From Bacteroidales bacterium (GTDB lineage: Bacteria > Bacteroidota > Bacteroidia > Bacteroidales > UBA932), in assembly GCA_024402115.1 (NCBI GenBank), contig JAKSJQ010000009.1, positions 1-58,095 of the forward strand: a stretch of 58,095 nt of DNA, read 5' to 3'. Within the stretch, counting starts at the first letter, position 1. Each line of letters starts with the position of its first letter. Below, in pieces: positions 15,206-23,179 of this stretch. The notes below the pieces were generated by a model. The model did not search any database. It was given only the letters and a program-made list of their open reading frames with translations, and was not told the origin of the DNA. The translations under genes were made by a program, and so were the position numbers.

Positions 15206-16825
15206 ATGGTAAAGGCAGAAACCTTATCTGATCTTTTTGTCAAGGCGACATCTGAATTTTCCGGCCATGTGATGAACAGGATGGCCGACGGATCTGATTC
15301 TTACACCTACAGCAGCTTCCGTGCTGCAGCAAACACGATGTCCGAACTCCTGTCGGCCCACGGCGTGGGAACAGGGGACAAGGTCGCGATATTCTCGGCG
15401 GGACATGTGAACTGGCCTGTTGCGTTCTTTGCAGCCACGGCGTTCGGCCGCGTTGCGGTACCCGTGCTTCCGGAGTTTTCGGAGAACGAGGTCGTGAACG
15501 TGCTCCAGCACTCCGAGTCCAAGGCCCTGTTCGCCTCCAGGAAGTGTCTCGCAAAGGTGCCCGCAGAAGTTCTCGACCAGCTCGATCTCGTCGTCGAGGT
15601 AGAGAGCCTTCGAATCATCAGGCAGAAGAAGTCGGATAAGGATGCCGCTGCGATTCCGTGCACTAATCCGGATGAGCTCGCAGTTCTCATCTACACCTCT
15701 GGCACCACCGGCAGCGCCAAGGGCGTGATGCTGACGCACAGGAATTTCATCGCGAACCTCGATGCGTTCATCCATATCTACACCATCGGAACGGACGACG
15801 TCCTTCTGTCCGTCCTTCCGCTTGCGCATGCCTATGAGCTGTCCATCGGTCTGCTCTATGCCTTTGCAAGCGGCTCGCAGGTCGTCTACATATGCAAGCC
15901 GCCAACACCTTCGTACCTCATGCCTGTGCTGGCGAACGTGAAGCCTACCGCAATGCTCGTGGTACCACTCCTGATCGAGAAGATCTACAAGGGCATAGTA
16001 CTCTCCATGCTCAGGAAGAGCAAGTTCCTCCAGTGGATGGACAAGCACGCACATGTGCTCCTGTGCAGGATCATCTGCAGGAAGATCGTCAAGGCATTCG
16101 GCGGCCGTCTGGTGTTCTTCGGAATCGGCGGTGCCAAGCTCGACCTTGAGGTGGAGAAATTCCTCAAGACCGGCAGGTTCCCTTATTATGTGGGTTACGG
16201 ACTGACCGAATGCGCACCTCTGGTGTGCGTGAGCAACTGGTATGACACGATTCCGGGCTCGATCGGACAATCCATCCGCGGCGTGGACGTGCGCCTGGAC
16301 AATGTGAACCCGAAGACAGGGGAGGGAGAGATCGTGGTAAAGGGCGCCAATGTCATGCCTGGCTACTACAAGGACCCTGAGCGCACTGCCGAGGCTTTCA
16401 ATGCAGAAGGATGGTTCAGGACCAAGGACCTTGCAGTGGTCACAGAGGACGGACGCTATTTCATCAAGGGCCGCCTCGGAAACATGATCGTGGGTCCGTC
16501 GGGAGAGAACATCTATCCGGAGGAGATCGAGTCGGTGTTCGCTGAGCTTCCTGAGGTGGAGGACGTCATCGTGCTGCACAGGGACGGAAAGCTCATCGCC
16601 CTCGTAAGGCCTACCAAGGAGGCCGTTGACCTCAGCGATCTCAAGGATGCGGTAGTGAGGGAGAAGATTGAATTCCTCAAGTCGAAAATGCTGAGGCATG
16701 TCAATTCCAAGGTCAAGGCACACTCCCAGATAAGCAAGGTCGAGCTCATGACCGTGCCTTTCGAGAAGACGGCAACCCTCAAGATACGCCGCTTCCTCTA
16801 CGCTGAAAGTGCACCGACCGTGTAG
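15206..16825 (+). CDS. Long-chain fatty-acid--CoA ligase (AMP-forming), paralogue 2
   Basis: Second AMP-forming acyl-CoA synthetase of the operon, 539 residues. Motifs: YTSGTTGSAKGVMLTHRN, YGLTECAPLV, GWFRTKDLAVVTEDGRYFI, the hinge GRLGNMIVGPSGENIYPEEI and the terminal Lys of FEKTATLKIRRFLY. It starts 6 bases after paralogue 1 and shares its whole architecture, so it probably arose by tandem duplication. Differences cluster in the substrate-tunnel region (residues about 190-330), suggesting different acyl preferences. An SDR oxidoreductase with its own -7 box follows 53 bases downstream. Confidence 0.93.
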   Translation: MVKAETLSDLFVKATSEFSGHVMNRMADGSDSYTYSSFRAAANTMSELLSAHGVGTGDKVAIFSAGHVNWPVAFFAATAFGRVAVPVLPEFSENEVVNVLQHSESKALFASRKCLAKVPAEVLDQLDLVVEVESLRIIRQKKSDKDAAAIPCTNPDELAVLIYTSGTTGSAKGVMLTHRNFIANLDAFIHIYTIGTDDVLLSVLPLAHAYELSIGLLYAFASGSQVVYICKPPTPSYLMPVLANVKPTAMLVVPLLIEKIYKGIVLSMLRKSKFLQWMDKHAHVLLCRIICRKIVKAFGGRLVFFGIGGAKLDLEVEKFLKTGRFPYYVGYGLTECAPLVCVSNWYDTIPGSIGQSIRGVDVRLDNVNPKTGEGEIVVKGANVMPGYYKDPERTAEAFNAEGWFRTKDLAVVTEDGRYFIKGRLGNMIVGPSGENIYPEEIESVFAELPEVEDVIVLHRDGKLIALVRPTKEAVDLSDLKDAVVREKIEFLKSKMLRHVNSKVKAHSQISKVELMTVPFEKTATLKIRRFLYAESAPTV

Positions 16826-16845
16826 GTTTTTGAAAAATTTTATTG

Positions 16846-16853
16846 TAGATTTG
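16846..16853 (+). promoter_or_regulatory. -7 box for the SDR gene
   Basis: TAGATTTG, 25 bases upstream of ATG 16879; no convincing -33 TTTG at 19 bases. Confidence 0.45.
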
Positions 16854-16878
16854 TACGAAACCTAGAAAACGAACAATT

Positions 16879-17649
16879 ATGAAGAATTATTTTGACCTTA
16901 CAGGACAGGTAGCAGTCGTTACCGGTGCATCAACAGGTCTTGGCCTCCAGATGGCTAAAGCTTTCGCAAACCAGGGCGCAAACATCGTACTCCTTGCCCG
17001 CCGTCAGAACCTCCTCGAGGAGAACGCAAAGGATATCGAGGCGGAGTTTGGTGTGAAGGTGCTTCCTTTCGCCTGCGACATCACCGATACTGAGCGTGTC
17101 AAGGCTGCTGTCGCCGCTACAATGAATACTTTCGGCCGCGTGGATATCCTCGTCAACAACGCAGGTACCGGTGGAATCACTCCAGCAGAGGACGTTCCGG
17201 ACGAGATGTTCGAGAAGGAGTTCCAGATCGACCTCTTCGGTACATTCAAGTGTGCCCGTGAGTTCGGTAAGGAGATGATCAAGGCTGGCTATGGCCGTAT
17301 CATCAACATCGCTTCTATGTATGGCCTCGTTGGTAACATGGCAGCTCCTAGCTCACCATATCATGCAGCAAAGGGTGGCGTAGTGAACCTTACCCGTGCA
17401 CTCGCAGCTGAGTGGGGCAAGAAGGGTATCACCGTGAATGCAATCTGCCCAGGCTATTTCATGACTCCTCTTACCAAGGCGACTCTCGAGACCGAGTGGT
17501 TCGCACAGTATGCTGCCGGCGCTATCCCTACAGGCCGTTACGGTAAGGAGGGCGAGCTCGACACCGTTGCTCTCTTCCTCGCATCACCTTGCAGCACCTA
17601 TGTCAACGGCCAGGCAATCGCTGTCGACGGAGGTTACACCTGCATCTAG
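16879..17649 (+). CDS. SDR-family oxidoreductase (gluconate 5-dehydrogenase / 3-oxoacyl-ACP reductase type)
   Basis: NAD(P)-dependent classical short-chain dehydrogenase, 256 residues. The Rossmann motif is TGASTGLG (residues about 16-23), followed by NNAG, the catalytic Ser in INIASMYG, YxxxK in PYHAAKGG and the C-terminal VNGQAIAVDGGY. The overall pattern fits the gluconate 5-dehydrogenase (Ga5DH/KduD) branch as well as FabG. The neighbouring acyl-CoA synthetases favour a fatty-acid role, but nothing in the sequence decides. It is followed by a strong terminator shared with the convergent carbonic anhydrase gene. Confidence 0.88.
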   Translation: MKNYFDLTGQVAVVTGASTGLGLQMAKAFANQGANIVLLARRQNLLEENAKDIEAEFGVKVLPFACDITDTERVKAAVAATMNTFGRVDILVNNAGTGGITPAEDVPDEMFEKEFQIDLFGTFKCAREFGKEMIKAGYGRIINIASMYGLVGNMAAPSSPYHAAKGGVVNLTRALAAEWGKKGITVNAICPGYFMTPLTKATLETEWFAQYAAGAIPTGRYGKEGELDTVALFLASPCSTYVNGQAIAVDGGYTCI

Positions 17650-17671
17650 TCCAGATTTCTGGAAACGATAT

Positions 17672-17705
17672 AAAAAGGACCCAGGCAATCGCCCGGGTCC
17701 TTTTT
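17672..17705. terminator. Bidirectional terminator
   Basis: AAAAAGGACCC-A-GGC, loop AATC, GCC-C-GGGTCCTTTTT, placed between the convergent SDR and carbonic anhydrase genes. Confidence 0.9.
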
Positions 17706-17706
17706 G

Positions 17707-18234
17707 TTATTCCTTGTATTCTTCGTTGTAGATCTCTGCGAGTTCGACATAGGATTGGACTCCCTTGTCTATCGTCCTCTCGACGGCGGCAGGGGATATC
17801 TTCTTGACGAACTTTGCCGGAACTCCAGCCCAGAGTTCGCCGGGACCGATGACGGTCTTTCCGAGCACCAGCGCATGGGCTGCCACTAGGCTTCCGTCAC
17901 CTACGACAGCTCCGTCGAGAACGGTGGAGCCCATCCCGATGAGGCAGTGGCTTCCGATGGTTGCGCCATGGACGGTGGCATTGTGGCCTATGACCACGTC
18001 ATTTCCTATGACGACGTTGCCGCCTTCTCCTCCGGACACATGGATCACGGCGCAGTCCTGGACGTTGACGCGATCTCCGATCTCGATGGTGTTGACGTCG
18101 CCCCTGAGCACAGATCCGTACCAGACGGAGCAGTTGTCGCCCATCCTTACCTGGCCGACGATGGCGGCCGTCTCCGCGATGAAGCAGTCATCCCCGATTT
18201 CGGGGTAGATTCCCTTGAATGAATGTATCAGCAT
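17707..18234 (-). CDS. Gamma-carbonic anhydrase-like hexapeptide protein (YrdA/PaaY type)
   Basis: Left-handed beta-helix protein of 175 residues, the usual length for this group, probably a trimer with Zn at the subunit interfaces. Visible: FIAETAAIVGQVRMGDNCSV (hexapeptide repeats), GDVNTIEIGDRVNVQDCAVI, the first metal His in AVIHV and the other two in GHNATVHG, then GSTVLDGAVVGDGSLVAAHA and GVPAKFVKKIS. Activity as a true carbonic anhydrase is uncertain for this group. ATG 18234 is chosen because the family starts here; a longer frame upstream lacks family similarity. A TATATTTG box ends 7 bases before the ATG, predicting a nearly leaderless mRNA. Confidence 0.9.
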   Translation of the reverse strand: MLIHSFKGIYPEIGDDCFIAETAAIVGQVRMGDNCSVWYGSVLRGDVNTIEIGDRVNVQDCAVIHVSGGEGGNVVIGNDVVIGHNATVHGATIGSHCLIGMGSTVLDGAVVGDGSLVAAHALVLGKTVIGPGELWAGVPAKFVKKISPAAVERTIDKGVQSYVELAEIYNEEYKE

Positions 18235-18270
18235 ATCGACACAAATATATGAATAAATCAAGTTTCTTTG

Positions 18271-18278
18271 TATATTTG
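18271..18278 (+). promoter_or_regulatory. -7 box for pgeF
   Basis: TATATTTG ending 6 bases before ATG 18285. On the opposite strand TATATTTG at 18242-18249 ends 7 bases before the carbonic anhydrase ATG (18234), so both divergent transcripts would be close to leaderless. Confidence 0.55.
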
Positions 18279-18284
18279 CAATAT

Positions 18285-18968
18285 ATGGAATCAGTCGAAA
18301 AATTGCTGAAATATGACCTCGGAGAGGGGGTGGAGGCATTCTCTACGATGAAGGGAGCGGCGCTGCCGTATCCTGTCATCCAGCCGCACCAGACCCACTC
18401 TACCAACGTCGCAGTGATCGATCGACCGGACTACACCCGTGAGGAACTCGAAGGCATCGACGCTCTCGTGACCAATCTCCCAGGCGTCGCCATCGGCGTG
18501 AGAACAGCAGACTGCATACCCGTTCTTCTCTATGACCCCGTCAAGAGGGCGGTGGGCGCCGCGCACAGCGGATGGAGAGGTACCGTGAACAAGATCGCAG
18601 CGCAGGCGATTCTCGCTATGGTCAAGACCTATGGATGCAAGGCGTCCGACATGGTCGCGATGATAGGCCCAGGCATCGGTCCGGACAGCTTCCAGGTGGG
18701 TGAGGACGTCGCCGGCTACTTCAAGGAGTCTGGTTTCCCTCTCGACAGGGTCTGGTCTTTCAGAGGACCGCGCACCGAGGGCAGCATGGCAGGCGGACAC
18801 CATATCGACCTTTGGGAAACAATCAGGATCACCCTCATGGAATGTGGAATTCCTGAGAAGAACATCCAGCTTTGCGGCATCTGCACCTATGAAAGTGAGG
18901 ACTTCTACTCGGCGCGCAGGGAAGGGAAGGAGACCGGCCGCATCATCAATTCTATCAAGCTTATCTAG
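18285..18968 (+). CDS. pgeF: PgeF/YfiH family purine-processing (laccase-domain) protein
   Basis: Member of the Cu-oxidase_4 family, reported as a purine nucleoside phosphorylase/adenosine deaminase that also removes mis-incorporated L-Ser from peptidoglycan precursors. It has 227 residues (family about 240). The metal-site motifs are QPHQTHST, RTADCIPVLLYD and AAHSGWRGTV, and the C-terminal CGICTYES, DFYSARREGKETGR. ATG 18285 lies 6 bases after a TATATTTG -7 box, and the family homology begins soon after. A longer frame starting at 18219 would contain that box and is unlikely. The EamA gene follows after 3 bases, so the two are co-transcribed. Confidence 0.9.
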   Translation: MESVEKLLKYDLGEGVEAFSTMKGAALPYPVIQPHQTHSTNVAVIDRPDYTREELEGIDALVTNLPGVAIGVRTADCIPVLLYDPVKRAVGAAHSGWRGTVNKIAAQAILAMVKTYGCKASDMVAMIGPGIGPDSFQVGEDVAGYFKESGFPLDRVWSFRGPRTEGSMAGGHHIDLWETIRITLMECGIPEKNIQLCGICTYESEDFYSARREGKETGRIINSIKLI

Positions 18969-18971
18969 TCA

Positions 18972-19856
18972 ATGGACGCAGGCATAAGGAGAAGGACTCT
19001 CCTGGGGTTGCACGTCGCGGTTCTTCTCGCGGGTGCGACAGGACTTTTCGGAAGATACATATCGATCAGCGGCATACCTCTGGTGTGGTTCCGCATGATG
19101 GTCGGAATCGTCGCAATGGGCATCGCCATGGCCTGCATGCACAGGCTGCACCGTGTTCCGCTGAAGAGCCTGCTGCCGATCAGCGCTTGCGGAGTGATGC
19201 TCGCCGTCCATTGGGTCGCTTTCTTCGCCAGCATCCAGGAGTCGAACGTTTCCGTCGGCGTCGCTTGCATCGCGACCTCGTGCTTCTTCACCAGCGTCTT
19301 CGATCCGCTCATCAACCGTAAGAAATTCTCGTTCGCGGCGTTCGCGATCAGTTTCATTTCCATCGCTGGTGCGCTCGTGATATTCAGCCTGGACATCCGT
19401 TACAGGACCGGAATCCTGCTCGGGCTGGCCTCTGCGGCGCTCTACTCGCTGTTCTCGATCATGAACATACGCGCCGGGGCGAAGACAGGGGAGGACAGCA
19501 GCACCATGCTCTTCCATGAGCTCATCAGCGGCTTCCTTTTCCTCACCATCTGCGTTCCCGTCTATTCCTACATCGCTCCGGATGCGCCTATCATTCCGAA
19601 GACCAACGACTTGATTGCGCTGGTGATACTCGGTTCCGTACTTACCGTGATCCCGTTCCTGCTGCAGATCGTCGCGATGCGCAGGCTCTCCGCATTCACG
19701 GTGAACGTCACCTACAATCTCGAGCCGGTCTACAGCATCATCCTCGCCGCCATTCTCTTCGGCGAGACAAAAGAATTAAACCTGTCCTTCTGGACAGGCT
19801 TAGCTCTGATAGTTCTATCTGTGGTGCTCCAGACGGTCAGGTCCGGAAGAAAGTAA
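18972..19856 (+). CDS. EamA/DMT-family transporter
   Basis: Inner-membrane protein of 294 residues with about ten hydrophobic segments in two repeated EamA halves (first half from LLGLHVAVLLAGATGLFGRY, second from ILLGLASAALYSLFSIMNIR). The late motif NVTYNLEPVYSIILAAILFG matches the conserved end of the second half (LEPV). DMT proteins of this type usually export amino acids or other metabolites; the substrate here is unknown. It starts 3 bases after pgeF and is convergent with the metallo-beta-lactamase-fold gene, separated by only 6 bases. Confidence 0.9.
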   Translation: MDAGIRRRTLLGLHVAVLLAGATGLFGRYISISGIPLVWFRMMVGIVAMGIAMACMHRLHRVPLKSLLPISACGVMLAVHWVAFFASIQESNVSVGVACIATSCFFTSVFDPLINRKKFSFAAFAISFISIAGALVIFSLDIRYRTGILLGLASAALYSLFSIMNIRAGAKTGEDSSTMLFHELISGFLFLTICVPVYSYIAPDAPIIPKTNDLIALVILGSVLTVIPFLLQIVAMRRLSAFTVNVTYNLEPVYSIILAAILFGETKELNLSFWTGLALIVLSVVLQTVRSGRK

Positions 19857-19862
19857 CCCTTC

Positions 19863-20669
19863 CTACCGAAGTTCCTCGTGCATCACGTGCCTGAATCCCT
19901 TGGCCGTGAGGGCGTTTGACAGTGCCTCCATGTCGGTGTCACCCATGTGGTAAGGGATGACGAATCCCGGCTTGATGAGCTTCGCAGCCTTCACGCACTG
20001 GTCGATGGTCATCGTGTATGGCTGGTTCACAGGGAGGAGAGCCACGTCGATCTTGCCGAACTTCTTCATTCCTGTGTAAGGCTCGGTGTCGCCTGCGATG
20101 TAGATTCTCAGACCGTCAATCTTGAGGATATAGCCGTTACCGTTGCCCTTTGGATGGAACTGCTTGTGCTTTGCGGTGCTGTTGTAGGCAGGTACGGCCT
20201 CGAGGGTGATGGCTGACGAGAGCGAGCGGCTGTCGCCGTTGCGCATGATCTCGCCCTTGCCGATCTGGTCGTAGCTGGTCTGGTTCACGATGAGGGTCGC
20301 GTTCTTCGCGGAGCGCGCGTCGATGGTAGATGCGTCGAGGTGGTCTCCGTGCTCATGGGTGATGAGGATGACGTCGCCCTTCGGTACTGAGCTGTAGTCG
20401 ATGGTCTTGCCCTGGTACTCTCCGACAGGGTCCACGAGTATGGTCCTGCTGTCCTTGGAGATGTCCGCGTTGAAGGAGATCGCAACCGATCCATGGTTGA
20501 TGCAGTAGATCTCCACCGAGCCGTTAGGGGTGTCGAACACCTCGACAGGGTATGGGCATCCAGGATGCTTTACCTCCTGCTTTTCCTTCTTTCCGCCGCC
20601 CATGCATGAGATTGCTGCGGGGATGATAGCGAGCGCTGCGAGAGCGCTGATGAAGCTTCTTCTTTTCAT
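19863..20669 (-). CDS. Metallo-beta-lactamase-fold lipoprotein (UlaG-like/UPF0173)
   Basis: Envelope-anchored metal hydrolase of 268 residues. The N terminus has an RR-K signal (MKRRSFISALAALAIIPAAISC) with a lipobox Cys22. The metal-binding motif is THEHGDHLD (residues 104-112), followed by IAGDTEP (about residue 192) and VIPYHMGDTD (His near 240), which fit the Lactamase_B_3/UlaG branch. The substrate is unknown. It is 24 bases downstream of queF on the same strand, so co-transcription is likely, but no functional link is evident. An unusual feature for this branch, usually cytoplasmic, is the lipoprotein signal. Confidence 0.88.
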   Translation of the reverse strand: MKRRSFISALAALAIIPAAISCMGGGKKEKQEVKHPGCPYPVEVFDTPNGSVEIYCINHGSVAISFNADISKDSRTILVDPVGEYQGKTIDYSSVPKGDVILITHEHGDHLDASTIDARSAKNATLIVNQTSYDQIGKGEIMRNGDSRSLSSAITLEAVPAYNSTAKHKQFHPKGNGNGYILKIDGLRIYIAGDTEPYTGMKKFGKIDVALLPVNQPYTMTIDQCVKAAKLIKPGFVIPYHMGDTDMEALSNALTAKGFRHVMHEELR

Positions 20670-20693
20670 AAGTCCTTGTCTAGGCCTTGCCTT

Positions 20694-21152
20694 CTATTCG
20701 TGGGTGGCGAGGCGCTGCTCCGCCAATTTCTCAAACTTCGTACCAGGACGGCCGTAGTTTGCGTACGGATAGATGCTGATGCCGCCCCTCGGAGTGAAGA
20801 TGCCTGTCACCTCGATATACTTGGGATCCATCAGCTTGATGAGGTCCTTCATGATCTTGTTCACGCAGTCCTCATGGAAATCTCCATGGTTGCGGAAACT
20901 GAAAAGATAGAGCTTGAGGCTCTTGCTCTCGACCATCTTCACGTCGGGAATGTAGGAGATCCTGATCTCCGCGAAGTCAGGCTGGCCGGTGATAGGGCAG
21001 AGGCTTGTGAATTCAGGGCAGTTGAACCTTACCCAGTAGTCGTTGTCCTGATGCTTGTTCACGAATGTCTCAAGCACCTCGGGTGCGTAATCGCTCTTGT
21101 ATTCGGTCTTCTTGCCAAGGGCCTGGAGACCTTCGTTTTCTCTTTCGCTCAT
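20694..21152 (-). CDS. queF: NADPH-dependent 7-cyano-7-deazaguanine reductase
   Basis: Reduces preQ0 to preQ1 in queuosine synthesis. The 152 residues make it the short unimodular QueF. The active site is [14 protein letters not shown] with nucleophile Cys52 and Asp59. The QueF motif [20 protein letters not shown] follows. The GTP-cyclohydrolase-I-like tunnel fold continues with [22 protein letters not shown] -7 box at 21173-21180 lies 20 bases upstream. It is divergent from purA and is followed by the MBL-fold lipoprotein gene. Confidence 0.96.
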   Translation of the reverse strand: MSERENEGLQALGKKTEYKSDYAPEVLETFVNKHQDNDYWVRFNCPEFTSLCPITGQPDFAEIRISYIPDVKMVESKSLKLYLFSFRNHGDFHEDCVNKIMKDLIKLMDPKYIEVTGIFTPRGGISIYPYANYGRPGTKFEKLAEQRLATHE

Positions 21153-21188
21153 TGTTGATAACTTTGGTGATACAAAGATATCTTAAAC

Positions 21189-21220
21189 TTTGTAGGACTC
21201 AAAGATTATTCCTACTTTTG
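21189..21220 (+). promoter_or_regulatory. Promoter of purA
   Basis: -33 TTTG (21189-21192), 20-base spacer, -7 TACTTTTG (21213-21220), leaving a leader of about 40 bases to ATG 21266. Confidence 0.75.
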
Positions 21221-21265
21221 TCCACCGGTTATGCACCACAACGCTAATATTTAAAACACCAGTAT

Positions 21266-22534
21266 ATGAAGAAAGTTGATGTTGTTCTCGGTCTCCAGTG
21301 GGGCGATGAGGGCAAAGGAAAAGTTGTTGATGTTCTTACTCCCGGTTACAAGGTGATCGCTCGCTTCCAGGGCGGCCCTAACGCAGGTCACTCGCTCAAG
21401 TTCGACGGTGACGGTTTCGTTCTCCATACCGTACCTTCAGGTATCTTCCGTGAGGGTTCCGTAAACATCATCGGTAACGCTGTAGTAGTTGACCCTGTTA
21501 TCCTCATGGACGAGATCCATCAGATCGAGGCTAAGGGTGTCGATGTTGTTTCAAGGCTCAAGATCGGTAAGAGGGCACACCTCATCCTTCCTACCCACCG
21601 CATGCTCGACGCAGCCAGCGAGTCAGCAAAGGGCAAGTCTAAGATCGGTTCTACCCTCAAGGGTATCGGTCCTACCTACATGGACAAGACCGGACGTAAC
21701 GGTCTCCGCATGGGTGACATCCTCTCTCCTGAGTTCAAGCAGCGCTATGCTGCCCTCAAGGAGAAGCACGAGGGCCTTCTCGCACAGTACGCAGGTTTCG
21801 AGTATGACATCACCGAGTACGAGCAGAAGTGGTTCGAGGCTGTAGAGGAGCTTCGCAAGTTCGAGTTCATCGAGAACGAGATCGTTGTCAACAAGTACAT
21901 CGACGAGGACGTCGCAATCCTCGCAGAGGGTGCTCAGGGCTCGATGCTCGACATCGACTTCGGTACATATCCGTTCGTTACTTCATCAAATACCATGACT
22001 GCAGGAGTCTGCACCGGTCTCGGTGTCGCTCCTAACCGCGTAGGCAAGGTCATGGGTATCTTCAAGGCATATTGCACCCGCGTCGGTAGCGGTCCGTTCC
22101 CAACCGAGCTCTTCGACGAGGACGGTGAGAAGCTTCGCGCTATCGGTCACGAGTATGGTGCTACCACAGGTCGTCCACGCCGTTGCGGTTGGCTCGACCT
22201 CGTAGCTCTCAAGTACGCTGTCATGATGAACGGCGTTAGCGAGCTCATCATGATGAAGTCAGACGTCATGAACGACTTCGACACCATCAAGATCTGTACA
22301 GGTTACAAGCTCGGCGACCAGACCATCGATTACTTCCCATTCGAGGCTGGTGACGATATCGTTCCTGTTTACACTGAGTTCAAGGGTTGGAAGAGCGACA
22401 TCTGCAGCATCCGCGAGTACGACAAGCTCCCAGTAGAGCTCAAGGACTACATCGCCTTCATCGAGAAGGAGACCGGTTGCCCTGTCAAGATCGTCTCTAT
22501 CGGTCCAGACCGCGAGGAGATCATCGTTCGCTAA
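21266..22534 (+). CDS. purA: Adenylosuccinate synthase
   Basis: GTP-dependent ligation of IMP and aspartate, the first committed step to AMP. It has 422 residues, the normal length. The N terminus GLQWGDEGKGK holds catalytic Asp14, and NAGHS holds His41. Further marks are GSTLKGIGPTYMDK, EGAQGSMLDIDFGTYPFVTS, GPFPTEL and TTGRPRRCGWLD (the GTP-binding end). Codon use is strongly biased, in line with high expression. It stands alone, with a clear promoter and a terminator. Confidence 0.98.
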   Translation: MKKVDVVLGLQWGDEGKGKVVDVLTPGYKVIARFQGGPNAGHSLKFDGDGFVLHTVPSGIFREGSVNIIGNAVVVDPVILMDEIHQIEAKGVDVVSRLKIGKRAHLILPTHRMLDAASESAKGKSKIGSTLKGIGPTYMDKTGRNGLRMGDILSPEFKQRYAALKEKHEGLLAQYAGFEYDITEYEQKWFEAVEELRKFEFIENEIVVNKYIDEDVAILAEGAQGSMLDIDFGTYPFVTSSNTMTAGVCTGLGVAPNRVGKVMGIFKAYCTRVGSGPFPTELFDEDGEKLRAIGHEYGATTGRPRRCGWLDLVALKYAVMMNGVSELIMMKSDVMNDFDTIKICTGYKLGDQTIDYFPFEAGDDIVPVYTEFKGWKSDICSIREYDKLPVELKDYIAFIEKETGCPVKIVSIGPDREEIIVR

Positions 22535-22555
22535 TACATACCGAACACTATACTG

Positions 22556-22587
22556 AAAAAAGTCGACCCTTTAGGGCCGGCTTTTTT
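22556..22587 (+). terminator. Terminator of purA
   Basis: AAAAAAG..CG.CCC and GGG.CG..CTTTTTT pair around loop TTTA (one wobble, one mismatch), ending in a T run 53 bases after the stop. Confidence 0.8.
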
Positions 22588-22826
22588 GTTTTGTACTCCT
22601 TGTGGGCCTTTTCTTGTTCGTTTTACTCTGTTCGCGATTATCTTCGTGGCGCTTAAAACGATAACTCTCAATTCTTTAAGCTATTTGGGGCAGGCTTTTT
22701 TGCACTACCCGTTTTCGCGTAAATAATTGTGACTCAGCCGTTGTACTGCCACGTCTAACTGTTTGTTGTTCAACCTCGGTAAAACTATTTCAGGACTAGG
22801 CACGATAGAATTGGAGAGAAGGCAAC

Positions 22827-22960
22827 GCCGTCGGAATATACGACCTCCGACGGCTAAAGATCAAGCGCTTCGCCGAGCTCGATAGAGCGGCTCGCTTGCG
22901 CTTGACTTTTGCCAGGCCGTCCTTTACCTTTAGCTGCCGGAGCTGCTCCATTCCGGCAGC
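22827..22960. repeat. Nested palindrome cluster
   Basis: Two matching hairpins flank a longer one. GCCGTCGGA/TCCGACGGC (22827-22835, 22846-22854) and GCTGCCGGA/TCCGGCAGC (22933-22941, 22952-22960) each have a 10-base loop. Between them TCAAGCGC (22861-22868) pairs with GCGCTTGA (22898-22905). GGCTAAAG (22852-22859) is complementary to CTTTAGC (22928-22934), so the outer hairpins are mirror images of one another. The rest of 22588-22826 shows no gene that I can support. Confidence 0.6.
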
Positions 22961-23015
22961 GGTGCCTCCCATACTAAACTATTGATAGTGCGGGATATAT
23001 GTAGGCTGCGGCGAG

Positions 23016-23159
23016 CTGGCACGAACGACAAAAACAGACCGATTATTGGCGTTCGTGGCAGCGAAATGGACGAAAACGAAGAAAAACCTGGCACGACGTC
23101 CAAAAACAACGCGTTTTTTGGACGTCGTGCCAGGGGATAATGTATGCCGACCTGCTTGC
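23016..23159. repeat. 72-base palindromic repeat family, locus 2 (2 units)
   Basis: Units start at 23016 and 23088. The second is nearly perfect: TGGCACGACGTCCAAAAA and TTTTTTGGACGTCGTGCCA around CAACGCG. The first has arms TGGCACGAACGACAAAAA and TTATTGGCGTTCGTGGCA. The linker GCGAAATGGACGAAAAC resembles that of locus 3. Confidence 0.9.
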
Positions 23160-23179
23160 CGAAATCTGCTTGCCGAAAT
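23152..23179. repeat. 14-base perfect tandem duplication
   Basis: CTGCTTGCCGAAAT occurs twice in a row, ending one base before the stop codon of the adjacent minus-strand gene. Confidence 0.9.

Noticed and set aside
18219..18284. ATG 18219 as start of the pgeF gene
   Set aside because: The extra 22 residues contain no family similarity and span the -7 box; ATG 18285 fits family length.
22588..22826. Possible gene remnant after purA
   Set aside because: No frame with family features; the T-rich stretches and isolated GGCAGGCTTTTTTG look like additional weak terminators only.
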